A stretch of 64,000 bases of DNA, taken from positions 18,808,001 through 18,872,000 of the forward strand of contig OZ038530.1 in assembly GCA_964036665.1 (NCBI GenBank). Reading direction: 5' to 3'. The notes below the pieces were generated by a model. That model did no database searches and had not been told where the DNA came from. It was given only the letters and a program-made list of their open reading frames with translations. Below are positions 1 to 9,153 of this stretch, in pieces. Made by a program: the position numbers and the translations under genes. Each line of letters opens with the position of its first letter. Within the stretch, counting starts at the first letter, position 1. Source of the stretch: Gordius sp. MW1 (lineage: Eukaryota; Nematomorpha; Gordioida; Gordea; Gordiidae).

Positions 1-1318
1 ATTCATCGTTGAAACTACAAAATATATTAGAAATCTATTAATTGCTCTGTTATTGGGATTTAAAAAAATTTCTTTTTCGCTTTGGGTATATTAACCTTAA
101 AAATTCTTTAAACAAAAAATAAACAAATAAACATGCAATAATATTAAGACTTTATCTTTAGAACTACAAAATACATAAAAATATTTTGACCATTATGCAA
201 GGTGACAAACATGTAATAATATTAAGAATTCATCGTTGAAACTACAAAATATATTAGAAATCTATTAATTGCTCTGTTATCAGGATTTAAAAAAATTTAC
301 CTTGATTAAAGGCCTTTATACGTTATTTTCATATTTGATAATTAAGAAATAAAATATAATAGAAATCTATTTATTGCTCTGTTATCGGGATTTAAAAAAA
401 TTTCTTATTCGCTTTGGCATTTGTATATTAACTTTAAAATTCTTTAAACAAAAAAATAAACAAATAAACATGCAATAATATTAAGACTTTATCTTTAGAA
501 CTACAAAATTCATTAAAAATATTTTGACCATTATGCAAGGTGACATGTAGAAACAATTAAACATGTAATAATATTAAGAATTCATCGATGAAACTACAAA
601 ATATATTAGAAATCTATTAATTGCTCTGTTATCAGGATTTAAAAAAATTCACCTTGATTAAAGGCCTTTATACGTTATTTTCATATTTGGAAATAAGAAA
701 TATTTTCAATTATATTAATTGGGTATTGTAAAACTTATTAATTTTAACGCTAATCAAATAAGTGTAGAGTATATATTTATTCTAGAAACTTTTAAACTTG
801 TAGCTTTTACATTCTCGAAGCCCCTTGTTAGGTTTAGACGCGATAATGTACCAGGGAAAGCTAAGATCGATGTATCATAGTATGTAACTTTAACTGAAAA
901 TTGAAAATGAAGTTTGAACATATAAAAAACTGACGTTAGAAATCTTTTTAAAAAATATATATACAATCTCATAATTACCTTTTAAGCCATGGAAAAAAGA
1001 ATTAAAATTATCCAAGAATGAAAGAAATTTTATTTATTTCAGGTTTAATTGATAAATTTTATGTTGTCACCGTTTACCGTTCTCGAAAACTAAGGACCGA
1101 TTTGGCTCGAACAAATCTTAAAACATGCTCCGGAGTGTCAGGAATAAACTGTGAAATTTTGAGCCAAATCGATCTGGTAGTTTTTACAAAAGTTGAGAAT
1201 CAGAAACCGTTCTCGAAAACTACTGGACCGATTTGGCTCGAACAAATCTTAAAACATGCTCCGGAGTTTGGGGAATAAACTTTGAAATTTTGAGCCAAAT
1301 CGGAACCTTAAGCAATTT
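1..1318 (-). mobile_element. Inverted partial Helitron copy (left arm)
   Basis: This stretch is the reverse complement of material found at about 1855-3000. Shared blocks include the paired motif CCGATTTGGCTC/GAGCCAAATCGG, the CGGAGCATGTTTTAAGA block, a middle block with the Leu/Arg-type shadow frame, and several units of a ~240-bp tandem repeat. Read on the minus strand it begins at about 1300 within the first palindromic block, so roughly 75 bp of the Helitron 5' end are missing. It runs off the left edge of the window inside the tandem repeat. No protein can be supported in it; the open frames are shadows of the repeat. Confidence 0.75.
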
Positions 1319-1782
1319 TTTAAAATTTTTTAATTAAGAAATAATAATTATAATTATTTTTTTCTAAATAAAACTTTTAATTCTGAATTTAATAGTTTTT
1401 CAATATTATTTAGAAAATTCCTCAAACGTTCAGAACGAGTTTCAAAGCCCAAATATTTGTATGCAATTTTAATATAAGAGATTAATAATCATATGCTAAG
1501 TAGTATTAATTTTCAAAAATAAAAAATAATATTAAATTAATTCACTCAATATTGCTAGAGGCTATAAATGGGGAGGCAGATATGGGCAGCTGCACCCCTC
1601 CAAATCCAAAAATTCCTGATGAAAATAACATTTTTTGCCCTATTTAAACTGCCTCATCCAATTTAAATTGGCTCCGCCCATGGGATCACGTGTATAAATT
1701 ATCTTTAACATTAATAATGAATGTTGAGCTATTGATAAAATAATGAGCTAGGATGGAAACAAAATTTAACTTTCCTTGTTAA
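1319..1782. other. Spacer between head-to-head Helitron copies
   Basis: This is AT-rich DNA with no supported gene. Positions 1551-1695 hold a worn copy of the short GC-tipped inverted-repeat family described elsewhere in the window: it has a G-rich left side and ends in TGGCTCCGCCCATGGG. No target duplication is visible for this copy. Confidence 0.5.
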
Positions 1783-3275
1783 TCTTATATATAAAAATGA
1801 AACTATGTGTGTTTGTATGTTTGTGTGTATGCCACCACCAAATTTGGAAAACTACCAGACCGATTTGGCTCAAAATTTCACAGTTTATTCCCCATACTCC
1901 GGAGCATGTTTTAAGATTTATTCGAGCCAAATCGGTCAAGTAGTTTTCGAGAACGGTTTAGTGCCTGATTCTCAACTACCAGATCGAGTTGGCTCAAAAT
2001 TTCACAGTTTATTCCTGACATTCCGGAGCATGTTTTAAGATTTGTTCGAGCCAAATCGGTCCTTAGTTTTCGAGAACGGTAAACGGTGACAACATAAAAT
2101 TTATCAATTAAACCTGAAATAAATAAAATTTCTTTCATTCTTGGACAATTTTAATTCTTTTTTCCATGGCTTAAAAGGTAATTATGAGATTGTTTATATA
2201 TTTTTTAAAAAGATTTCTAACGTCAGTTTTTTATATGTTCAAACTTCATTTTTAATTTTCAGTTAAAGTTACATACTATGATACATCGATCTTAGCTTTC
2301 CCTGGTACACTATCGCGTCTAAACCTAACAAGGGGCTTCGAGAATGTAAAAGCTACAAGTTTAAAAGTTTCTAGAATAAACATATTCTCTACACTTATTT
2401 GATTAGCGTTAAAATTAATAAGTTTTACAATACCCAATTAATATAATTGAAAATATTTCTTATTTCCAAATATGAAAATAACGTATAAAGGCCTTTAATC
2501 AAGGTAAATTTTTTTAAATCCCGATAACAGAGAAAGTAATAGATTTCTAATATATTTTGTAGTTTCAACGATGAATTCTTAATATTATTACATGTTTAAT
2601 TGTTTCTACATGTCACCTTGCATAATGGTCAAAATATTTTTAATGAATTTTGTAGTTCTAAAGATAAAGTCTTAATATTATTGCATGTTTATTTGTTTAT
2701 TTTTTTGTTTAAAGAATTTTTAAGGTTAATATACAAATGCCAAAGCGAAAAAGAAATTTTTTTAAATCCCGATAACAGAGCAATTAATAGATTTCTAATA
2801 TATTTTATTTCTTAATTAACAAATATGAAAATAACGTATAAAGGCCTTTAATCAAGGTAAATTTTTTTAAATCCTGATAACAGAGCAATTAATAGTTTTC
2901 TAATATATTTTGTAGTTTCAACAATGAATTCTTAATATTATTACATGTTTAATTGTTTCTACATGTCACCTTGCATAATGGTCAAAATATTTTTAATGTA
3001 TTTTCTAGTTCTAAAGATGAAGTCTTAATAATATTGCATGTTTATTTTTTTGTTTAAAGAATTTTTAAGGTTAATATACAAATGCCAAAGCGAAAAATAA
3101 ATTTTTTTAAATCCCGTTAACAGAGCAATTAATAGATTTCGAATAAAATTTTGAAGTTTCAACGATGAAATCTTAATATTATTACATGTTTAATTGTTTC
3201 TACATGTCACCTTGCATAATGGTCAAAATATTTTTAATGTATTTTGTAGTTCTAAAGATGAAGTCTTAATATTAT

Positions 3276-3459
3276 TGTTGGAATTGGGAATCTTTATTTA
3301 CTAGAGAGAGGTTTCGAAGTGATACAAAAATAGAAAAGTGAGTAAAAACGTGAATATCCAACGTATATAATACATACCAATTAACGATAATTAGATTGAC
3401 AACACAACGGTAAACAACATATCCCCTGAGGCACTTCGCACTCCAATTACCTCTCTACA
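3276..3459 (-). repeat. Full LTR (3' LTR in element sense)
   Basis: This is 184 bp with TG...CA ends, next to the polypurine tract at about 3460-3472 and the target duplication ATTAT. It differs from the partner LTR by only a few substitutions (for example GAATATCC versus GTATATCC), which suggests a fairly recent insertion. Confidence 0.85.
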
Positions 3460-3462
3460 GTT

Positions 3463-4167
3463 CCCCCCTTTTCACAGACAAAATCCTTAAGGAATGCTGG
3501 CGGTTTTCGACTACGCTGCGGGTATCTAGGTTCTTCTCTAGGCGTTCCTGACTGGTTTTGCATTTGTTCCCTTATAGCACTTGTTCCCGTTTCCCTTTCT
3601 GATGATATCCTTTGTGGCCATCCGTTCTCTTGTCCCAGTGTGGTCCAGTCCAAGATTTTTCGTTTCCTTTTTTGATCCACGTGTCGGTGGTGTTTTCTTC
3701 CCTGTGCCCATACATCGTAGGACCGACTACCGTGCTTGGCTTTTATCGTGCCTTCTACCCATTTGCTTGAGCCTAAAAACATACGTACCCAAACTAAGTC
3801 TCCTACGTTGAACATCCGCGGGTTCCCGGTCTCTACCCATTGTTGTGGTACGGTTTCCCTCAATACCTCCCATTCGGTTCGCATACGCCTTTTTAGCATC
3901 ACCTCTGCTGGGCTTTTATTGGTTGTGGGGTGTTTTGTAGATCTGTAGTTTTCTAAAAATCTACTTAGCCCTACTTCCGACTCGTTTCTAATAATGGCTT
4001 CATTAATTAATCGTACATATCTTTCTGCCAGATTGTTAGACGCAGGATGGTAAGGAGCTGTCCATCGCTGATTAATCCCTCTCATCTTGCAAAAATTCTG
4101 TAATTCCTGCCCTTTGAATTGCGGGCCGTTATCTGATATTAACCATGGCGGATTCCCAAATCTAGCA
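3463..4167 (-). pseudogene. Integrase C-terminal fragment of a gypsy-like pol
   Basis: The fragment is the C-terminal part of a retrotransposon integrase, which inserts element cDNA into chromosomes. It begins inside the catalytic core. The second catalytic Asp is seen in ISDNGPQF, and the third catalytic residue, Glu, in HPASNNLAERYVRL; both spacing and context fit the DDE core of Ty3/gypsy-type integrases. A C-terminal region follows with NVGDLVWVRMF, a chromatin- or DNA-binding type fold common in this family, and then a basic tail. The N-terminal zinc-binding HHCC module and first Asp are lost at the deletion junction. The frame remains open for ~235 codons, so decay after the deletion has been slight. 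Confidence 0.88.
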
Positions 4168-4309
4168 AGTGATACAAAAATAGAAAAGTGAGTAAAAACG
4201 TGTATATCCAACGTATATAATACATAACAATTAACGATAATTAGATTGACAACACAACGGTAAACAACATATCCCCTGAGGCACTTCGCACTCCAATTAC
4301 CTCTTTACA
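4168..4309 (-). repeat. Truncated LTR (5' LTR in element sense)
   Basis: About 142 bp match the full LTR from AGTGATACAAAAATAG to the outer CTTTACA end. The inner ~45 bp are missing. The junction with the integrase frame lies at the short shared string AAGTG, consistent with a deletion joined by microhomology. Confidence 0.85.
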
Positions 4310-4618
4310 ATTATTGCATGTTTATTTGTTTATTTTTTTGTTTAAAGAATTTTTAAGGTTAGTATACAAATGCCAAAGCGAAAAAGAAATTTTTATAAAT
4401 CCCGATAATAGAGCAATTAATAGATTTCTAATATATTTTGTAGTTTCAACGATGAATTCTTAATATTATTACATGTTTACTTGTTTCTACATGTCACCTT
4501 GCATAATGGTCAAAATATTTTTAATGTATTTTGTAGTTTCTAAAGATGAAGTCTTAATATTATTGCATGTTTATTTGTTTATTTTTTTGTTTAAAGAATT
4601 TTTAAGGTTACTATACAA

Positions 4619-5650
4619 ATGCCAAAGCGAAAAAGATTATTCGGCAGAATAATACCTAAATCAAAAACAGATAAAACAAGGAGAGCAGCTGAAACTCCTC
4701 AAAATCGTGAAGTACGATTGCTCGATAAGCGTAAGAGAAACTTAACTACAATAGCAGCTGAGACATCGGAAGAGCGAATCGAAAGACTAGACAATCTGCG
4801 CTCACGAGCCACAACTTCACGAGCTACCGAATCAGCTGAAGAGCGAATCGAAAGACTAAACAATATGCGCTCACGAGCCACAACTTCACGAGCTACCGAA
4901 TCAGCTGAAGAGCGAATCGAAAGACTAAACAATATGCGCTCACAAGCCACAACTTCACGAGCTACCGAATCAATTGAAGAGCGAATCGAAAGACTAGACA
5001 ATATGCGCTCACTTTACAGACGCTCAGCATATAGTTCGCGAGCCAGTTTAAAATTAGCAGCGTTTATTATGATGTAGCGTTTGATTACAGCATGCACCCC
5101 AATGCCATGATTGGCCAAATGGATACGATGTGTTTACATTGTATTGCTTTGCGGTTTCCTAAAGAAAATCCTGGAATGTGTTGTTCGAATGGCAAAGTCA
5201 ATTTGCCACCTCTGGTTGATCCACCTGAACGCTCATATCTTATGTATCTGGAACTAATACATTGTCCAAACACTTCCTTCAACACATTCGCAAGTACAAC
5301 GCATGCTTCCAAATGACATCGTTCGGAGCAACAAAAATTTTGAATGATGGAGGTTACATGCCCACATTTAAAGTACAAGGACAAATTTATCATCAAATCG
5401 GTTCCCTTCTACCATTATCAGTTATCGATCCAAGGTTTCTGCAAATTTATTTCATGGGCGATACGGAGGCTGATCGACGTTGTGGGATTCATGCAGGAGT
5501 CAAACGTTATATCATCATAGACTTGCAACATTTATTCCACAACAAAAATCATTTAATTAAATTATTCAAAATCGCATTAGATCGTATGCCAACGGATGAT
5601 TACAAAATCGTAATCAAAGCAGATAGAACACCATCAGGCGCACATGTATG
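4619..5650 (+). pseudogene. Helitron replicase-helicase, N-terminal fragment
   Basis: This is the N-terminal part of the long Helitron protein that normally continues into the Rep endonuclease and PIF1-type helicase. It opens with basic MPKRKR. Next come about four near-identical 23-residue modules of the type RATESAEERIERLNNMRS, typical of the region ahead of the Helitron-like N domain. After an apparent frameshift near 5066 it reads GMCCSNGKVNLPPL. After another near 5235 it reads SKHFLQHIRKYNACFQMTSF and FLQIYFMGDTEADRRC. The frame ends at RTPSGAH, exactly where a (ATGT)n tract begins. Frameshifts and the missing Rep and helicase motifs make it non-functional. Assignment rests on recognising these conserved strings. 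Confidence 0.85.
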
Positions 5651-6399
5651 TGTGTATGTATGTATGTATGTATGTATGTATGTATGTATGTATGTATGTA
5701 TGTATGTATGTATGTATGTATGTATGTATGTATGTATGTATGTATGTATGTATGTATGTATGTATGTATGTATGTATGTATGTATGTATGTATGTATGTA
5801 TGTATGTATGTATGTATGTATGTATGTATGTATGTATGTATGTATGTATGTATGTATGTATGTATGTATGTATGTATGTATGTATGTATGTATGTATGTA
5901 TGTATGTATGTATGTATGTATGTATGTATGTATGTATGTATGTATGTATGTATGTATGTATGTATGTATGTATGTATGTATGTATGTATGTATGTATGTA
6001 TGTATGTATGTATGTATGTATGTATGTATGTATGTATGTATGTATGTATGTATGTATGTATGTATGTATGTATGTATGTATGTATGTATGTATGTATGTA
6101 TGTATGTATGTATGTATGTATGTATGTATGTATGTATGTATGTATGTATGTATGTATGTATGTATGTATGTATGTATGTATGTATGTATGTATGTATGTA
6201 TGTATGTATGTATGTATGTATGTATGTATGTATGTATGTATGTATGTATGTATGTATGTATGTATGTATGTATGTATGTATGTATGTATGTATGTATGTA
6301 TGTATGTATGTATGTATGTATGTATGTATGTATGTATGTATGTATGTATGTATGTATGTATGTATGTATGTATGTATGTATGTATGTATGTATGTATGT
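5645..6399 (+). repeat. (ATGT)n microsatellite, ~0.75 kb
   Basis: About 186 consecutive ATGT units follow a short imperfect lead-in (ATGTATGTGTGTATG). All long open frames over it, on both strands, arise because a 4-bp repeat without stop codons is open in every frame. It joins the Helitron ORF fragment on the left to Helitron-derived repeats on the right. The short Helitrons here have a TATG/GT-rich stretch just after their 5' end, which is the likely seed. Confidence 0.97.
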
Positions 6400-7440
6400 C
6401 AGGGCTAAATTCTGAAACTACGGGCCCGAATCGCGCGAAAATTTTAGCCATGGATGCCCAGGGCGGCCAGGGGTAAAATAGCTTTTTCAAAATCCTAAAA
6501 TTCCTTTTAGTTTTAAAAATATCGGACATTTTGTTTTTAAAAAGGGCTAAGCTCTGAATCTACCGGCCCGATTCGCGCGAAAATTTAGCCGTAGATGCCC
6601 AGGGCGGCCAGGGGTAAAATAGCTTTTTCAGATTCCTAAAATACCTTTTCGTTCTAAAAATAACGGACATTTCCCGGCCAGTTTCATTTATAGCATCATA
6701 TACAATAATGACGTCATACATACAAGGCTGAAGTTTTCTAGAATTAGATATTTAAAAATAAAAACGTTACAGTATACGGTCAAAATTATTGGGGTTTACA
6801 AACTATTTAAATTAAATAAATAAAATTTTAATTAATAGCTTTTGCAGAATCCTAAAATTCCTTTTAGTTTTTAAAAAGGGCTTAATTCTGAAACTACCGG
6901 CCCGATTCGCTCGAAACTTTACCCGTAGGTTCCCACGGCGGACAGGGGTAAAAAAGCTTTTGCAGATTCTTAAAATACCTTTTCGTTTTAAAAATATCCG
7001 ACATTTCCCGGCCAGTTTCATTTACAGCATCATATACATTAATGACGTCATACATACAAGGCTGAAGTTTTCTCGAATTAGATATTTAAAAGTATAATAA
7101 AAATATTACAGTATACGGTCAAAATTATTGGGGTTTAACAAGTTATTTAAATTAAATAAATAAAATTATGCAATTTTTGCCATTATTAACACGTGGTCGA
7201 TCATAGAAGCATATTTTTAATAATTTAATTATTTTATTATATTAAAGGTTTTCTCGAATAAGATATTTAAAAGTATAATAAAAATGTCACAGTATACGGT
7301 CAAAATTAGTAGGGTTTAACAAACTATTTAAATTAAATAAATAAACTTTAAATTATGCAATTTTTGCTATTATTATCACGTGGTCGATCATAGAAGCATA
7401 TTTTTAATAATTTAATTATTTTATTATATCAAAGAAAATT
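6400..7440 (+). repeat. Helitron-body repeats downstream of the microsatellite
   Basis: The stretch holds three copies (about 6402, 6543, 6882) of a ~140-bp module that starts GGGCTAAATTCTGAAACTAC and includes CCCAGGGCGGCCAGGGGTAAA. Copies (about 6670, 7005 and partial 7245) of a second module with CGGCCAGTTTCATTTA, ATGACGTCATACATACAAGG and TACGGTCAAAATTATT are interleaved. The same modules form the body of the Helitrons at 15299 and 35333. No gene is supported; the minus frame at 6812-7021 is a shadow. Confidence 0.8.
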
Positions 7441-7728
7441 GGATTTCATATAAATCAGCTAACTAGAAAAATAAAATAATGGTATTGTTTACTGTAAAAT
7501 AGGTAACAGCATTAATCAGCAATATTTTCAAAAACATTCAATTTTAGTCGGATTTGATGACTAAAACAGAATTTGCATTTGGTTTGTCTTATTATATATA
7601 CAACAAAAATAGTGGGTTCATAAAATCCATGACGTGATAAAATTCGTGCCCAATTTCAAACGGGTCGGTATATCAGCAGCAATGAGGCTGTTTGGCGAAT
7701 TTGAGTATAACTATCAAAAATTCACAAA
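7441..7728. other. AT-rich interval, nothing recognised
   Basis: No coding signal, RNA gene or repeat family was recognised in this stretch. Confidence 0.4.
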
Positions 7729-8109
7729 TCTATATATATAAAAATGTAACTGGGTTTTCTTCGGCCTTTAATAACTCTTAAAGTTCTCGACCGATTGCCA
7801 CCAAATTTGGTCATATCATTGCCCTGTGGTTTATAACTTATACACTTTTGTCACCCAATTTTGCATTCACTAAACATCGCTACCTAATTAATTTTTAAAC
7901 TGTTATAAATCTATTTAATTATTAAAAAATATGCCTTTTCCTTTTAAATTAAATATATGTATTTGCACGTTATAAAAAAAATATTTTTTACATCATAAAC
8001 TCTTATACAGATAACCCAAATTCTTTCATATATTTCCTATTAATACGCACTAATTTCATTTAGCTAAATAAAACCTAAGCCAAAGCAACGCTTGGCCGGG
8101 CACAGCTAG
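7729..8109 (+). mobile_element. Small non-autonomous Helitron
   Basis: It starts TCTATATATATAAAAATG directly after an A and ends CACAGCTAG directly before a T, which is the A-T insertion rule for Helitrons with TC and CTAG termini. A hairpin, GCCAAAGC-AAC-GCTTGGC with one bulged base, sits about 8 bp before the CTAG end. There is no target duplication, as expected, and no ORF. Length is 381 bp. All four hallmarks are read directly from the sequence. Confidence 0.85.
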
Positions 8110-8360
8110 TATTTTATAAAATGTCTTTTTGAATGATAAAAGAGGCTTTCTTTTTTGACAATTGTAGTAACAGCTTATGTGCCTATGTTCTCTTATTAAA
8201 AATTGATCATTCTGTTCTCAGGTTTATTTTTTGGCCCGTTTCTTAAATGAATTTTCAATCATTTTTTGCCAAATTAAATAATGTTTCGAATTAAAAGTGT
8301 TGCAAAATTCTAGATGGTGGTATAATAATTAAGTTAAATCATATTTCATTTGGATTCGTA

Positions 8361-8503
8361 TTCAAACTAAAAGCTGATCATTTCAAAAGCCAAGCAAATC
8401 TAATTGAGAATCCTAACCCTAACCCTTACCCTAACAACCCTGACCCCACAAGACATCAAGCATTTTATATTAGCTTATGAAATGAACAGCTTTTAGTTTG
8501 AAC
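8361..8503. repeat. Short inverted repeat enclosing telomere-like repeats
   Basis: About 30 bp at 8361-8390 (beginning TTCAAACTAAAAGCTG) recur inverted at 8472-8502 with two or three mismatches. Between the arms, 8405-8430 holds four imperfect CCCTAA/CCCTTA units. This could be a tiny foldback element that captured, or inserted into, a telomere-type tract. Confidence 0.6.
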
Positions 8504-9145
8504 TAGACCCAAGTTAAAAACTCTTGAAACGGTATATATATTAATAAATAGATAACTACGTAGCTAATCTATAAATGGTAGTTATTGATATATTTAAAGC
8601 GAGAAAACAAATATTCATTTTATATAACGATTGGTAAAATGTACCGCGCTATAGCTACAACTCCCTTTTAATGTGATATGCCTACATATCGCTATTCAAA
8701 AATCTACGTTACTTAACAGCTCTATTAAGAAGTGTCAATACAATTGCTACACCTTATCAGGAACACAGTTTGAATTTAAAGCCAAGCTCACTTAACAAAT
8801 AGATCATTTTTAATGAACTTACAGAGTTTGGGAACACCAAAAATGTTTAATACAATAATAAAACTATTTAAAGGTTATGAATATATGTTCTTTAGGATTA
8901 GAATTAAAACAACTGTACTTATTAGCCACAAGCACGTATATTGCATTGTTAAAATAATACAATTATTTTGTTTTGTATTTCAATATGATATTTCGAATTC
9001 AGTTGTGCAACTTATTCGTTTCTTGATATGGTGTGCCTTTTAACTAGATCGTACATTAGGGTAAGGCCGAATTTAACTTCTTTATATCCTTTTGGTTTAA
9101 TTGATCTGGAAACACGATATCGAAACAGAGTACTATGTCACCATC
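8504..9145. other. AT-rich interval, nothing recognised
   Basis: No gene is supported. The open frame at 8813-9043 has no recognisable composition or motif, and I do not call it. The string TTAACAGCTCT at 8713 resembles a terminus of the hAT element at 47444 but has no partner here. Confidence 0.35.
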
Positions 9146-9153
9146 GGTAGGAC

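Larger units (their letters stand above)
3276..4309 (-). mobile_element. Internally deleted Ty3/gypsy-like LTR retrotransposon
   Basis: The element lies between perfect 5-bp target duplications ATTAT at 3271-3275 and 4310-4314. Removing it restores the uninterrupted repeat unit seen in neighbouring copies. The orientation is minus. The plus-strand sequence starts TGTTGGAATT and ends CTTTACA, so it has TG...CA ends. The two LTR copies share ~140 bp. The right copy (5' in element sense) lacks about 45 bp and is fused directly to the integrase coding region, so gag, protease, reverse transcriptase and RNase H are deleted. A purine run complementary to TTCCCCCCTTTT abuts the full LTR, as a polypurine tract should. 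Confidence 0.88.
2505..4636 (+). repeat. Tandem array of ~240-250-bp Helitron leader units
   Basis: Repeats carry, in order, a box reading AAATCCCGATAACAGAG, TTTTGTAGTTTCAACGATGA, a CATGTTTAATTGTTTC block, GGTCAAAATATTTTTAATG, and ATGCCAAAGCGAAAAA. Box starts are seen near 2515, 2764, 2870, 3110 and 4398, so spacing is irregular. An alternative half-unit carrying TAAAGGCCTTTAATCAAGG occurs at 2478 and 2826. The last unit flows directly into the start of the Helitron ORF at 4619, so the array is a duplicated 5' leader. One unit is interrupted by the LTR element at 3276-4309. Confidence 0.8.
1783..5650 (+). mobile_element. Broken autonomous Helitron, 5' end present
   Basis: The 5' terminus is TCTTATATATAAAAATGAAA at 1783. 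It starts with TC after an A, as Helitrons do, and matches the starts of the smaller Helitrons at 15299 and 20066. It is followed by a GT/TATG-rich stretch and two ~125-bp modules bounded by ACCGATTTGGCTC and GAGCCAAATCGGT, which could fold. A tandem array, an inserted LTR element and a Helitron protein fragment follow. The body is cut at about 5645 by a microsatellite, so the Rep and helicase domains and the original 3' end are absent. The element is certainly non-functional as it stands. Confidence 0.75.

Noticed and set aside
3581..3948. Two plus-strand frames opposite the integrase fragment
   Set aside because: Shadows of the minus-strand integrase frame, which carries the recognisable motifs.
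5600..6529. Long minus-strand frame repeating IHTY
   Set aside because: Complement of the (ATGT)n tract; its ends translate Helitron body DNA.
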